Positions 54,023 to 63,869 are shown, counted from the first letter of the stretch. The stretch is 64,000 nt of DNA from Streptococcus suis (GCF_002960625.1 NZ_POJH01000011.1:35211-99210), one strand, 5' to 3'. The notes: generated by a model not told the origin, from the letters alone. Made by a program: numbers and translations.

Positions 54023-54958
54023 ATGTCAGTAGTAGGAAGAGCAAATGGAAAAATCATTTTGATGGGTGAGCATGCGGTTGTCTATGGTCAGCCAGCAATT
54101 GCTATGCCTTTTTCTGCTGTTGAAATTACCGCTCAGGTAAGGGCGCAAGGTCAGGCTTTGAGTGTGGCTTGTGACTTTTACGAAGGCTTGGTTCACAAGA
54201 TGCCAAAAATCTGGGAAAGCCTCAAGCATGCCATTCGCTTTTCCCTCTACCGTATCGGTGCCCCGACAGATCCGGCTATTCACATCGAAATCAGCTCCAC
54301 CATTCCCGCCGAGCGAGGCATGGGGTCCAGTGCTGCGGTGGCAGTAGCCGTTGCCCGCGCCCTCTTTGCCTACTATGAAAAAGACCTGACCGACGGCGAA
54401 CTCTGGGACATTGTACAGTCTTCGGAAAAAATTGCTCACGGTAATCCCTCGGGCATTGATGCGGCGACCACCAGCGGCAAGTCCCCCGTCTTTTTTATCA
54501 AGCACCAGCCCATCGAGCCCTTGGAGCTAAAACTCCAGGCCTATTTGGTGGTGGCTGATACAGGCGTGACGGGAAATACCCTAGAAGCCATTTCAGATGT
54601 GGCGGATTTGTTGGAGAAAGAGCCAGAGGCTATCAAGCTAGTCGAAGACCTGGGTACCTTGACCCGACAGGCTAAGGAGGATTTAGCCACAGACCAGGCA
54701 GAGCTTCTAGGCAGCAGAATGAACCAAGCCCATGCCCTCCTGCAAAAATTAGGCGTGTCTGATCCTAGCCTGGATAAGCTCGTCAGCCTTGCCCAAGAAA
54801 ATGGAGCCCTCGGAGCCAAATTAACCGGTGGTGGAAGAGGCGGTTGCATGATTGCTCTGGCAAGAACAGCCCAGGATGCCCAAAATCTTGCACACATCCT
54901 TAACCAAGCTGGCGCCCGCCAAACCTGGATACAGTACTTAGGAGAAACCAATGACTAA
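54023..54958 (+). CDS. mvk: Mevalonate kinase
   Basis: 311 residues from the ATG at 54023 (AAGGAG 7 nt upstream). GHMP kinase motifs: GKIILMGEHAVVYG near the start, PAERGMGSSAAVAVAVARAL (ATP loop), GNPSGIDAATT and C-terminal KLTGGGRGGCMIAL. First enzyme of mevalonate activation in isopentenyl diphosphate synthesis. Overlaps mvaD by 8 bp. Operon mvk-mvaD-mvaK2-fni is the streptococcal order. Confidence 0.96.
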   Translation: MSVVGRANGKIILMGEHAVVYGQPAIAMPFSAVEITAQVRAQGQALSVACDFYEGLVHKMPKIWESLKHAIRFSLYRIGAPTDPAIHIEISSTIPAERGMGSSAAVAVAVARALFAYYEKDLTDGELWDIVQSSEKIAHGNPSGIDAATTSGKSPVFFIKHQPIEPLELKLQAYLVVADTGVTGNTLEAISDVADLLEKEPEAIKLVEDLGTLTRQAKEDLATDQAELLGSRMNQAHALLQKLGVSDPSLDKLVSLAQENGALGAKLTGGGRGGCMIALARTAQDAQNLAHILNQAGARQTWIQYLGETND

Positions 54959-55976
54959 ACAAACAGGCATAGCTCGTGCCCATACCAATATTGCCTTGAT
55001 TAAATACTGGGGAAAACGCGATAAGGAATTGTTCCTACCCATGAATTCTAGTCTATCCCTGACCCTTGACGCATTTTATACGGATACCAAGGTCGTTTTT
55101 GACCCGGAATTAACTGCGGATGAGTTCTATCTCAACGGAATCTTACAAAAAGAAAAAGAAATGTTAAAAATTTCTCGATTTTTGGATTTATTTTGCGAAT
55201 ATATAGGTGAAAGGGCATTTGCCCGAGTGGAAAGTCTAAATTTTGTTCCGACTGCGGCTGGTTTGGCCAGCTCAGCATCAGCCTTCGCAGCACTTGCACT
55301 TGCAACCGCAACTGCCTTGGATTTAGATTTGTCACCAGCCACCCTATCAACCCTTGCTCGCAGGGGTTCTGGCTCTAGCACCCGTAGCCTATTCGGCGGC
55401 TTTGTCGAGTGGGATATGGGAACTGGTTCGGAAGATTCGATGGCTCATCCCATTGACGATGCGGATTGGGATATCGGTATGGTCGTCTTGGCGGTCAATA
55501 CCGGACCGAAAAAGATTGCCAGTCGAGAAGGAATGGACCATACCGTTGCAACCTCACCATTTTACCCAGCCTGGGTAGATACAGCCAAACAAGACTTGGT
55601 GGACATCAAGGCAGCTATTGCTAGCCGTGATTTTGAAAAACTTGGTCAGATTACGGAACACAACGGCATGAAAATGCATGCAACGACGCTTTCTGCCAAT
55701 CCGCCATTTACCTACTGGTCAGCGGATAGTCTAGTGGCCCAAGAGGCAGTCCGTCAGGTTCGTGAGGAAAGTGGCTTATCAGCCTACATGACTATGGATG
55801 CAGGACCGAATGTCAAGGTCCTCTGCCGAGCAAGTCAAATGGATGAGCTAGTAGCTGAATTGGCCAAAGTCTTCCCAAGAGAGAAAATCATTACCAGCAA
55901 GCCTGGTCCTGCTGCCTACGTCCTCAGTGAAGATGATTGGCAGGCCTCACAAGTAGCGTTTGAAAAGGGCTTGTAG
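54951..55976 (+). CDS. mvaD: Diphosphomevalonate decarboxylase
   Basis: 341 residues: ARAHTNIALIKYWGKRD (substrate and ATP contacts), TAAGLASSASAFAALA loop, TRSLFGGFVEW and MTMDAGPNVKVL with the catalytic Asp. Makes isopentenyl diphosphate from diphosphomevalonate with ATP. Its stop is followed by the next gene after one base. Confidence 0.96.
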   Translation: MTKQTGIARAHTNIALIKYWGKRDKELFLPMNSSLSLTLDAFYTDTKVVFDPELTADEFYLNGILQKEKEMLKISRFLDLFCEYIGERAFARVESLNFVPTAAGLASSASAFAALALATATALDLDLSPATLSTLARRGSGSSTRSLFGGFVEWDMGTGSEDSMAHPIDDADWDIGMVVLAVNTGPKKIASREGMDHTVATSPFYPAWVDTAKQDLVDIKAAIASRDFEKLGQITEHNGMKMHATTLSANPPFTYWSADSLVAQEAVRQVREESGLSAYMTMDAGPNVKVLCRASQMDELVAELAKVFPREKIITSKPGPAAYVLSEDDWQASQVAFEKGL

Positions 55977-55977
55977 C

Positions 55978-57057
55978 ATGAAAGTACAAGTAAAGATACC
56001 TGGAAAACTCTTTCTAGCAGGGGAATACGCAGTTGTCGAGGCAGGCTATCCCGCAGTGATTGCGGCCCTTGACCAATACCTGACTGTCACCATTGAACCA
56101 AGTGACCGCGGCCTTCTTCACTCCAGCCAACAAGCAGACCTCTATCTGACCTGGGAGCGTCAGGAAGGTGCTCTTCATGTCCAAGGTGACCATCCCTATG
56201 CTCTGATTGAAACAGCCATGCAGGTGACCGAGGAATATTTGACTGCCAAGGGCTATACTTGTCAAGCAGCTTACAGCCTATCTGTCCAGTCTGACCTGGA
56301 TGACCAGACTTCAGGTGCCAAGTATGGCTTGGGCTCGTCAGGGGCAGTGACGGTTGCGACGGTCAAGGCTCTCCTGACCTACTACGGTCACCGACCAGAT
56401 GCTCTGCTGACCTACAAGCTGGCAGCCTTGGCCCAGACCAAGCTAGGCATGACGGGTTCCTTCGGTGACTTGGCGGCTTCCAGTTTTGGTGGCTTGATTG
56501 CCTATCATTCCCTGGACCGTTCTTGGCTTTTAGGGAAAATGGCAGAGCTGTCCCTGCTTGAACTGGTGGAAAGTGATTGGCAAGGTTTGTCCATCAGCCC
56601 CATCCAGCTACCTGAAGGCTTAGACCTCTTAGTTGGTTGGACAGGGTCGGCGGCTTCGACAGATCGATTGGTTTCCCAGATGGAAAGCCAAAAAAGTCAG
56701 GCAGAAAAAGAGCACATTCATAGCCAGTTTCTAGCCGACTCCAAGACCTGTGTAGAGCAGTTGATAGCGGCCTGTCAAACAGGCAATCGAACAGTTGCTA
56801 GACAGGCCATTTCTCAAAACCGCAAGCTCTTACAGGATTTTGCGAGAGGAATGGGTTTGGTCATTGAAACCCCTCAACTGAGTCAACTCTGTGACCTGGC
56901 CCAGACTTATGGAGCGGTGGCCAAATCATCTGGTGCAGGCGGTGGTGACTGCGGCATTTGCTTGGTAGACAGTAAGGAACAAAAAGTAACGATTGAGAAG
57001 GCTTGGCAACAAGCCGGCATTCTTCCACTCCAACTAAAGATCACAAGTAGAGAATAA
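55978..57057 (+). CDS. mvaK2: Phosphomevalonate kinase
   Basis: 359 residues from the ATG at 55978; the longer frame to 55960 lies inside mvaD. GHMP motifs: KIPGKLFLAGEYAVVEAGYPA, KYGLGSSGAVTVATV and KSSGAGGGDCGICL. Converts phosphomevalonate to the diphosphate, the step between mvk and mvaD. Confidence 0.95.
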   Translation: MKVQVKIPGKLFLAGEYAVVEAGYPAVIAALDQYLTVTIEPSDRGLLHSSQQADLYLTWERQEGALHVQGDHPYALIETAMQVTEEYLTAKGYTCQAAYSLSVQSDLDDQTSGAKYGLGSSGAVTVATVKALLTYYGHRPDALLTYKLAALAQTKLGMTGSFGDLAASSFGGLIAYHSLDRSWLLGKMAELSLLELVESDWQGLSISPIQLPEGLDLLVGWTGSAASTDRLVSQMESQKSQAEKEHIHSQFLADSKTCVEQLIAACQTGNRTVARQAISQNRKLLQDFARGMGLVIETPQLSQLCDLAQTYGAVAKSSGAGGGDCGICLVDSKEQKVTIEKAWQQAGILPLQLKITSRE

Positions 57058-57067
57058 GGAGAACCCT

Positions 57068-58165
57068 ATGTTTTATCTAGGAGAATTTGGTTTAGATCGC
57101 AAGGATCAACATGTTGGCTTGGCCAACCAGCAATATAGTGCAACGCCGGCCAAGGACTTTACGGAGACCTTGTTTGTCCATCATTCCCTGCCTCAGACCA
57201 AGGTGGATGAAGTGGATATTTCGACCAGTGTAGCTGGTTTGGACTTTGCCTTTCCTTTCTTCATCAATGCCATGACCGGTGGAAGCAAGAAGACGCGGGA
57301 AATCAATCGTCTCTTGGGAATTATGGGGCATTTTGGGAAGATTGCTCTGGCTTCGGGTTCGGTTAGTGCGGCGATCAAGGATCCGTCTGTTGCGGAAACC
57401 TTCTCCGTTATGCGTCGGGAAAATCCTTATGGCATTATTTTTGCCAATCTAGGTGCCCACCACAGTGTTGAGAACGCCAAGCGAGCGGTGGATTTGTTGG
57501 AGGCCAATGCCATCCAGATCCATGTCAATGCACCCCAGGAGATTGTCATGCCTGAGGGGGACCGTGATTTTACGATGTGGTTGAAGAATATTGAAACTCT
57601 GGTGCGGGAGCTGGAAGTACCGGTCATCGTCAAGGAAGTTGGTTTTGGCATGAGCCGAGAAACGGTTGCCCAGCTGGCTTCTGTCGGTGTCAAGACCATT
57701 GATGTGTCTGGGACTGGGGGGACGGATTTCGCCAAGATTGAAAATGCCCGTCGGACCTTCAATGATTATACCTATCTAGAAGGTTGGGGGCAGTCAACGG
57801 TGACATCCTTGGTGGAAGCTATGTCTGTCCCTGAAGAAGTTCGCCCAAGTCTGATTGCATCTGGTGGTATTAAGACGCCACTAGATATTGTCAAATCATT
57901 GGCCCTCGGTGCAGACCTTGTTGGTATGTCCAATCATTTCCTCCAGTATGTCAAGGATGGAAAAGGGCATCGTTTTGACGACGGCTTGCAGGCTATTAAG
58001 ACCTTCCAATGGCAGATGGCTGAAATCATGACCATGCTGGGTGCTAAGAATATTGCGGAACTCCGTCAGAAAGATTTGGTCTTGGCTCCAAATGTACAAA
58101 ATTGGTGCGAAGCGCGTGGGATTGACTGGAAAGCCTATGCTCGTCGGACGCAATCTGTTAAGTAA
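57068..58165 (+). CDS. fni: Isopentenyl-diphosphate delta-isomerase, type 2
   Basis: 365 residues, FMN-dependent TIM barrel. RKDQHVGLANQQ at the start, NAMTGGSKKTREINRLLG, HVNAPQEIVMPEGDR and GVKTIDVSGTGGTDFA. Interconverts IPP and DMAPP. Last gene of the mevalonate operon; ribosome site AAGGAG. Confidence 0.95.
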   Translation: MFYLGEFGLDRKDQHVGLANQQYSATPAKDFTETLFVHHSLPQTKVDEVDISTSVAGLDFAFPFFINAMTGGSKKTREINRLLGIMGHFGKIALASGSVSAAIKDPSVAETFSVMRRENPYGIIFANLGAHHSVENAKRAVDLLEANAIQIHVNAPQEIVMPEGDRDFTMWLKNIETLVRELEVPVIVKEVGFGMSRETVAQLASVGVKTIDVSGTGGTDFAKIENARRTFNDYTYLEGWGQSTVTSLVEAMSVPEEVRPSLIASGGIKTPLDIVKSLALGADLVGMSNHFLQYVKDGKGHRFDDGLQAIKTFQWQMAEIMTMLGAKNIAELRQKDLVLAPNVQNWCEARGIDWKAYARRTQSVK

Positions 58166-58255
58166 ATGCATACAATTAGGGTAGAATCTAGATGATTTCT
58201 ACCTATTTCTGTATATTTATGATAAAATATACGAAAATTTAGAAGAGGTGTTCAG

Positions 58256-58522
58256 ATGAAAGCTATTGTTACAGTTGTCGGTAAGGACAAGTCAGGGATT
58301 GTTGCGGGTGTTGCGACTAAGATTGCGGAGTTGGGGCTTAATATTGATGATATTTCCCAGACTGTTTTAGATGAGTATTTTACCATGATGGCGGTGGTGT
58401 CATCAGATGAGAAGCAAGATTTCACGCAACTTCGTGCGGAATTGGATGCCTTTGGTCAAAGTTTGAACGTGAAAATCAACATTCAAAGTGCGGCGATTTT
58501 TGATGCTATGCACAACTTGTAA
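58256..58522 (+). CDS. ACT-domain protein (UPF0237)
   Basis: 88 residues, one ACT domain ([44 protein letters not shown]). Always found next to the UPF0210/PFL-family gene in Gram-positives, as here (11 bp apart). Presumed small-molecule regulator; ligand unknown. Confidence 0.9.
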   Translation: MKAIVTVVGKDKSGIVAGVATKIAELGLNIDDISQTVLDEYFTMMAVVSSDEKQDFTQLRAELDAFGQSLNVKINIQSAAIFDAMHNL

Positions 58523-58533
58523 GGAGAACAATC

Positions 58534-59871
58534 ATGGATATTAGACAGGTTAGAGAAACCATTGAGATGATTGAGGAGCAGCACTTCGATATTCGGACCA
58601 TTACCATGGGGATTTCCCTCTTGGACTGTATTGATGCGGATATTGAGAAAGCTGCTGAGAAAGTTTATACCAAGATTGTCACCAAGGCCAAAAACTTGGT
58701 AGCCGTCGGCGATGAGATTGCGGCAGAACTGGGGATTCCTATTGTTAACAAACGGGTATCGGTGACGCCTATTGCTTTGATTGGTGCGGCGACGGATGCG
58801 ACGGATTACCTTCCTCTAGCTCATGCCTTGGACAAGGCGGCTCATGAGATCGGAATTGATTTTATCGGAGGTTTTTCAGCTCTCGTTCAAAAGGGCTACC
58901 AAAAAGGAGATGAAATCCTCATCAACTCCATACCGCAGGCATTGGCCCAAACCTCTAAGGTCTGCTCGTCGGTCAATATCGGCTCAACCAAGACGGGTAT
59001 CAATATGACGGCTGTGCGGGACATGGGGCGGATCATCAAGGAGACGGCGGAGGCTTCTGATATGGGGGCTGCCAAGCTGGTGGTCTTTGCCAATGCGGTT
59101 GAGGACAATCCTTTCATGGCGGGTGCCTTCCATGGTGTCGGTGAGGCGGATGTGGTCATCAACGTCGGCGTATCTGGGCCTGGTGTGGTCAAGCGTGCCC
59201 TTGAAAAAGTGCGTGGTGAGAGCTTTGATGTGGTGGCGGAGACCGTCAAGAAGACCGCCTTCAAGATTACCCGTATCGGTCAGTTGGTCGGCAATATGGC
59301 CAGTGAACGCCTGGGGGTCAAGTTCGGTATCGTGGACCTGTCCCTTGCTCCAACGCCAGCTGTTGGCGACTCAGTAGCACGGGTTTTGGAGGAAATGGGC
59401 TTAGAAACCGTTGGTACGCACGGAACGACTGCTGCCCTTGCTCTGCTCAATGACGCAGTCAAAAAGGGTGGGGTCATGGCCTGCAACCAAGTAGGTGGCT
59501 TGTCAGGTGCCTTTATCCCTGTGTCTGAGGACGAGGGCATGATTGCGGCGGTGCAAAATGGCTCGCTCAACCTTGAAAAATTGGAAGCCATGACGGCCAT
59601 CTGTTCTGTAGGTTTGGATATGATTGCTATTCCAGAAACAACGCCTGCTGAAACCATTGCAGCCATGATTGCGGATGAAGCGGCTATTGGGGTTATCAAT
59701 CAGAAAACAACTGCGGTCCGTATTATTCCTCTCGGAAAAGAAGGAGACATGATTGAATTTGGCGGCCTTCTGGGAACGGCTCCTGTCATGAAGGTCAATC
59801 AGGCTTCGTCTGTGGACTTTATCAACCGTGGCGGACAGATTCCAGCACCGATTCATAGCTTTAAGAACTAA
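58534..59871 (+). CDS. PFL-family protein (UPF0210/DUF711)
   Basis: 445 residues: [53 protein letters not shown] and [18 protein letters not shown]711/UPF0210 proteins have a fold related to pyruvate formate-lyase but lack its glycyl-radical site; function unknown. In an operon with the ACT protein. Followed by a terminator. Confidence 0.9.
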   Translation: MDIRQVRETIEMIEEQHFDIRTITMGISLLDCIDADIEKAAEKVYTKIVTKAKNLVAVGDEIAAELGIPIVNKRVSVTPIALIGAATDATDYLPLAHALDKAAHEIGIDFIGGFSALVQKGYQKGDEILINSIPQALAQTSKVCSSVNIGSTKTGINMTAVRDMGRIIKETAEASDMGAAKLVVFANAVEDNPFMAGAFHGVGEADVVINVGVSGPGVVKRALEKVRGESFDVVAETVKKTAFKITRIGQLVGNMASERLGVKFGIVDLSLAPTPAVGDSVARVLEEMGLETVGTHGTTAALALLNDAVKKGGVMACNQVGGLSGAFIPVSEDEGMIAAVQNGSLNLEKLEAMTAICSVGLDMIAIPETTPAETIAAMIADEAAIGVINQKTTAVRIIPLGKEGDMIEFGGLLGTAPVMKVNQASSVDFINRGGQIPAPIHSFKN

Positions 59872-59880
59872 AAAACGTAG

Positions 59881-59909
59881 ACCGATTGCCACAAGCAGTC
59901 GGTTTTTTG
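59881..59909 (+). terminator. Terminator
   Basis: ACCGATTGC (59881-59889) pairs with GCAGTCGGT (59895-59903, wobble), T-run. Confidence 0.8.
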
Positions 59910-59945
59910 TTATACTATATAGTAAGAAATGACAAGGAGAATACT

Positions 59946-60641
59946 ATGGCAGACGTAAGATTATATATTTCTCGTCACGGGAAAACCATGTTTAATACCA
60001 TCGGGCGCGTGCAGGGCTGGTGTGATACACCGCTGACCAAGGTCGGTGAGGAAGGAATTCGTGAACTGGGCTTGGGGCTAAAGGATGCGGGTCTTGATTT
60101 TAAGCTGGCTGTTTCTAGTGACTTGGGACGAACTGTTCAAACTATGACCATCGCCCAGCGTGAGTTAGGAATTTTAGGGAAAATCCCTTATTACCAAGAC
60201 AAGCGTATCCGTGAATGGTGTTTCGGTAGTTTTGAAGGCATGTACGATGCCGAGCTTTTCCAAGGTGTCCTGCCTCGTTTGAAAGGGACAGTTGATGCGA
60301 CGGGTATGTCCTTTGCGGAAATCGCAGCAGGTATCCAAGAGGCAGACACCGCTGGCTGGGCGGAATCGTGGGAGGTTTTGAGCAATCGTATCTTAACAGG
60401 TTTTGAATCCATCGCCCAAGACTTGGAAAAACAAGGCGGAGGCAATGCCCTTGTGGTCAGCCACGGTATGACTATTGCAACCCTGGCTCATCTGTTGGAG
60501 CCAGAGCGTGGTGCCAATGTCTTTCTCGATAACGGCTCGATAACCGTCCTCAAATACGAAAATGGCAAGCTCTTGATTGAAGCGGTTGGGGATATGTCCT
60601 ACCGCAAACGTGGGGCAGAATTGATTGCCCAAGGGAAATAA
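59946..60641 (+). CDS. Histidine phosphatase (phosphoglycerate-mutase-like)
   Basis: 231 residues from the ATG at 59946 (AAGGAG upstream). RHG motif LYISRHGKTMFNTIGRVQGW with the phospho-His, SSDLGRTVQT, and second His in ALVVSHGMTIATLAH. Family members are cofactor-dependent mutases or phosphatases; the substrate cannot be told. An extended -10 (TGTTATACT) lies at 59908-59916. Confidence 0.88.
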   Translation: MADVRLYISRHGKTMFNTIGRVQGWCDTPLTKVGEEGIRELGLGLKDAGLDFKLAVSSDLGRTVQTMTIAQRELGILGKIPYYQDKRIREWCFGSFEGMYDAELFQGVLPRLKGTVDATGMSFAEIAAGIQEADTAGWAESWEVLSNRILTGFESIAQDLEKQGGGNALVVSHGMTIATLAHLLEPERGANVFLDNGSITVLKYENGKLLIEAVGDMSYRKRGAELIAQGK

Positions 60642-60652
60642 AGAAATGAAAT

Positions 60653-60698
60653 CAGGTATGTCATACGTTTTTTCGGATGTGTGACATACCTGTTTTTT
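60653..60698 (+). terminator. Terminator
   Basis: Perfect 11-bp stem (60653-60663 with 60682-60692), T-run. Confidence 0.88.
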
Positions 60699-60719
60699 AT
60701 ATATGAAATCTAAGTTACA

Positions 60720-61412
60720 TCATTTTAACTCTTTCCTGCTGAAGATAAAGTAACTCAGATAGAGATATAGTATAGTAGCCATAAAGCTAACACCCATGGA
60801 TAGCCTTGAAATATTTTCCCCTTGTTGGAGGGAAAGAAATAGAAAATAATCTGTTGGTAATTTTATATGGAGTAGGTTACTAGTAATGAGGTTGGTGACA
60901 TTGTCAAAAAGAAGGCTAATTAAACTAAAGGCAAGATAGGCTTGATTGACCTTATTAGACTTGACAAATATCAGGATGGACAAAAGAGAGATACAGATAA
61001 ATAAAGGTGTTTGAGCAATGAAACTTTGTACTATCACTGCAATATCAACACGATCACTTAGAATGAAGCCAACACTGCTACTCAATAAATAGGCTAGAAG
61101 GATATAAGCGAGATCTAGCACAAGGGTTGTTAAGACTTTATAGAAAAACACCCTTTTTCTTGTTTGTTGCTTGATAATAATATGATTGATGGTACGGTAA
61201 GTAAAATCTTCTCCAAAGAATAGGTTGGCTGGAACGATAAAAAATAGTGTGATAAATTGAGAAAGCAATTGAATCAGAGAGCTAGTGAAGTCTTCGTTGC
61301 CATGTAACAAAAAAGCGGATAAAAAGGACAGTAAAGCCAATATTCCCAATGAAATCGTTAATCTCTGTTCTTTTTGAATCTTAAATAAATCAGCTTTAAA
61401 GTAATGTATCAT
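60720..61412 (-). CDS. ABC-2 type permease, peptide/antibiotic exporter-like
   Basis: 230 residues with six hydrophobic segments. Pattern ANLFFGEDFTYRTINHIIIKQQTRKRVFFYK is typical of permeases of the BcrB/lantibiotic-immunity class. Overlaps the ATPase gene by 17 bp. Substrate unknown; self-protection against, or export of, a peptide is plausible. Confidence 0.8.
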   Translation of the reverse strand: MIHYFKADLFKIQKEQRLTISLGILALLSFLSAFLLHGNEDFTSSLIQLLSQFITLFFIVPANLFFGEDFTYRTINHIIIKQQTRKRVFFYKVLTTLVLDLAYILLAYLLSSSVGFILSDRVDIAVIVQSFIAQTPLFICISLLSILIFVKSNKVNQAYLAFSLISLLFDNVTNLITSNLLHIKLPTDYFLFLSLQQGENISRLSMGVSFMATILYLYLSYFIFSRKELK

Positions 61413-62292
61413 GCTCTTCTCCTTCTTGAATCAATGTCAGGTAATAATCTTCAAATGACATTTGTTGTTTAACAATTTCTTTGACCTCAATCTCATGGTT
61501 TATCAAGAGATGAATGAGGCTCATAACATTCGTATCTGATGACAGACTGATATAATCCTTATCTATTTTGTAAGCGATGCCCTGCTCTTCAAGGATAGTA
61601 AAGGTCTTAGGATGGTTGTTTGTTTGTAGATAGAGTTGTTCCTCTAAAGTTTGTTCAAGCTCTTGCTTTGAGAATTCTTTGACGATAAGGCCCTTATGCA
61701 TAATAATGTATCGATCAACCACCATCTCAAGCTCTGATAGGATATGACTGGAGATAAGGATGGTCATCCCATATTGATTTCGAAGATTTAAAATAATACT
61801 TCTCATCTCTTTGATTCCAACAGGGTCAAGACCATTAATCGGTTCGTCTAGGATTAAAAAATCAGGGTCATCTAGGATAGCTAAGGCAATGGCTAAACGT
61901 TGACGCATTCCCAGTGAAAAATCTTTAGATTTTTTCTTAGGATCAATATCCTCTAAACCGACAATTGCTAATGTCTCTAAGATTTTTTCATCCGCTTGCT
62001 TGAGATTTAATTGCAGAGCCATGTAACGAAGATTATCGATCGCAGATAAATTGGGTTGTAGAGCAGGGGATTCAATTAAAGCTCCAATACGACAATCTTT
62101 TGAACTATTAATGGTACCTGAAGTTTGGGAAATGAGGCCCGATAACATTCTGAGAAGCGTTGTTTTCCCAGCACCATTTTCACCGACTAAGCCACAGATT
62201 TCTCCTTTATTAATAGTCAAGGAAACCTGCTGAACGGCCTTTTGTTTCCCATATTGCTTTGATAATTCTTGGGTAGATAAGAGAGATGACAT
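61396..62292 (-). CDS. ABC transporter ATP-binding protein, BcrA-like
   Basis: 298 residues from MSSLLSTQELS at 62292 (AAGGCAGG upstream); a longer frame runs to 62346. Walker A GENGAGKTT, signature FSLGMRQR, Walker B FLILDEPINGLD, H-loop SSHIL; C-terminal extension as in bacitracin/lantibiotic-type exporters. Divergent from the Rgg gene with a 99-bp shared control region. Confidence 0.88.
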   Translation of the reverse strand: MSSLLSTQELSKQYGKQKAVQQVSLTINKGEICGLVGENGAGKTTLLRMLSGLISQTSGTINSSKDCRIGALIESPALQPNLSAIDNLRYMALQLNLKQADEKILETLAIVGLEDIDPKKKSKDFSLGMRQRLAIALAILDDPDFLILDEPINGLDPVGIKEMRSIILNLRNQYGMTILISSHILSELEMVVDRYIIMHKGLIVKEFSKQELEQTLEEQLYLQTNNHPKTFTILEEQGIAYKIDKDYISLSSDTNVMSLIHLLINHEIEVKEIVKQQMSFEDYYLTLIQEGEEHDTLL

Positions 62293-62361
62293 AACTACCT
62301 GCCTTTCTATAAAAAAAATGATAAATCTATGATATACTAGATTCAAAAGTTAGCAAATTTC

Positions 62362-62377
62362 GTTACATAAATGTAAC
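62362..62377. promoter_or_regulatory. 16-bp palindrome between the ABC operon and rgg-like gene
   Basis: GTTACATAAATGTAAC, perfect arms of 7 bp around AA. It lies 15 bp before the rgg-like start. Candidate operator of the Rgg protein or its partner. Confidence 0.6.
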
Positions 62378-62391
62378 TCGTGGAGAATATA

Positions 62392-63252
62392 ATGGGAACT
62401 TACGGAAAAATTTTTAAACTCATTCGTGAATCAAAAAATATGTCTCTAAAAGAAGTGGCAGGGGATTTCGTGACACCTGCTCAGTTATCACGCTTTGAAA
62501 ATGGAAAGAGTAATCTTTCTGTAGATACATTTTTTAATTGTTTGAGACGGATGAATGTGGTAGAGGGCGAATTTTCTACCCTCTACCAGTCCTACTTTCA
62601 GATAGATAATTTGTTTTCATCAGAGCGATTTGTCCGTGCAGTTTATAGTCACAATACTCAGTATATGGATGATAGAATTTTGTACCATCAAGCAGAGTAT
62701 GATAGGGATGGACGTCCGTTTGATAGGGTGATGGTTGCAGCCTTTCATATTTTTAAGCAACAATGGTGCGATCCTGATTATGATGTTTCTGAGGATGAAA
62801 AAGCTATTCTATCGGACTATTTAATGTCCATAGATGATTGGGGGAAATTTGAACTCTGGATTTTCGGAAATTGTAGCAGAGGTCTTCCTAGCAAAATGTT
62901 GGAAGTTCTGGGAATGGAAGTTCTCAATCGAACAAAGTTTTATATGGATATCACAGAAAACAGAGATAATGTCTATAAGGTACTCATCAATATTTCGAGC
63001 AGTTTGTTAGATAGGGGAGAGGAGATTGCTGCGATTCGCTTTCTCAAAATTCTTGACTCTGTCAATATCATGGAAAAGAATATGCGGGATCGCTTGCTGC
63101 TTAAGCTCCTAAAAGCACGCTTGTCCTACATGAATGGAAATGATGGTGGCCTAGAAATAATGAAGGAATGCCTGCATATTGCCAAATTTTTAGATTGCTA
63201 TGATTTAATCCACCAGATCAATAAGGAAATTGAGAAAGTTACAGATATGTAA
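62392..63252 (+). CDS. Rgg/GadR/MutR-family transcriptional regulator
   Basis: 286 residues from the ATG at 62392 (GGAG upstream). N-terminal XRE helix-turn-helix (GKIFKLIRESKNMSLKEVAGDFVTPAQLSRFENGKSNLS) and an all-helical C-terminal domain with tetratricopeptide-like repeats. Rgg regulators often respond to short peptides. No adjacent SHP-type peptide gene was seen; the ABC exporter is the natural target because it is divergent. Confidence 0.88.
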   Translation: MGTYGKIFKLIRESKNMSLKEVAGDFVTPAQLSRFENGKSNLSVDTFFNCLRRMNVVEGEFSTLYQSYFQIDNLFSSERFVRAVYSHNTQYMDDRILYHQAEYDRDGRPFDRVMVAAFHIFKQQWCDPDYDVSEDEKAILSDYLMSIDDWGKFELWIFGNCSRGLPSKMLEVLGMEVLNRTKFYMDITENRDNVYKVLINISSSLLDRGEEIAAIRFLKILDSVNIMEKNMRDRLLLKLLKARLSYMNGNDGGLEIMKECLHIAKFLDCYDLIHQINKEIEKVTDM

Positions 63253-63324
63253 TGAATTTTAAGTGGCTCGTCATTTCCTGTAAGATAATACTTGTAAGTT
63301 TGACAACTTTATAAAACAATGTTT

Positions 63325-63485
63325 AGAACCTGTATTCACAAGAAAAGTGCTTTTAGAGAAGAGATGGTTTTTTGCTAATCAAGGCAGTTTTTTGAGGGAA
63401 TACTGACTGTATTTTGAAAAAACGAACGGTGAGTAGCTGAAAAACTAGCCTTAGCTAGAAGTGCTGAACTGTGAATACAGGTTCT
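63325..63485 (-). mobile_element. MITE-like inverted-repeat element, copy B
   Basis: 161 bp with the same 16-bp terminal inverted repeats as 20323-20484 and the same internal sequence, in opposite orientation. It sits between rgg-like gene and the small secreted protein gene, 20 bp before the latter's start. Confidence 0.85.
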
Positions 63486-63505
63486 TAATTATCTTGGAGG
63501 AAATA

Positions 63506-63769
63506 ATGATGAAGAAATTACTTGTTTTAGGTGCTCTTGCAATGCTAGGTTTTGTAACTTTTGGGCTTCTAACAACTAATAGCAGTTCAGCAAGTGCTGA
63601 AACGGAGGGCAAGGTAGTTCTGTTTGGAAAAGTCGATCTTTCAGACGATGAAGAACAGGACACGGATGAGGAAAGGGAAGAAGTAGCGACGGAGAGCGAT
63701 GATGCTAGCTGGCTTGAAAACTTTATCACGACACATAAAACACCATTTTCTAAAACAATCAAGAAATGA
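63506..63769 (+). CDS. Small secreted acidic protein
   Basis: 87 residues; start 63506 or 63509 (ATGATG) with GGAGG upstream. Signal peptide (KKLLVLGALAMLGFVTFGLL, likely cut after SSASA about residue 31). Mature part about 56 residues, rich in Asp/Glu (DLSDDEEQDTDEEREE), no Cys. No family recognised. The longer frame from 63461 starts inside the MITE and is rejected. A terminator follows. Confidence 0.7.
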   Translation: MMKKLLVLGALAMLGFVTFGLLTTNSSSASAETEGKVVLFGKVDLSDDEEQDTDEEREEVATESDDASWLENFITTHKTPFSKTIKK

Positions 63770-63797
63770 AATCAGGGACTTTTCTCTGATTTTTTTC
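63769..63797 (+). terminator. Terminator after secreted protein gene
   Basis: AAATCAGGGA (63769-63778) pairs with TCTCTGATTT (63783-63792, one wobble), T-run. Confidence 0.75.
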
Positions 63798-63832
63798 TTG
63801 ATTTATATATCGAGATGCGATACACTTTATGT

Positions 63833-63845
63833 ATCGAAGTTCGAT
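63833..63845 (+). promoter_or_regulatory. Operator-like inverted repeat before the interrupted gene
   Basis: ATCGAA-G-TTCGAT perfect 6-1-6 inverted repeat, with further GATGCGATAC and GTATCG elements around it. It lies before an AAGGAG ribosome site and ATG at 63870, as in autoregulated repressor genes. Confidence 0.5.
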
Positions 63846-63869
63846 GTATCGTAGTGCGAAAGGAGTTTT

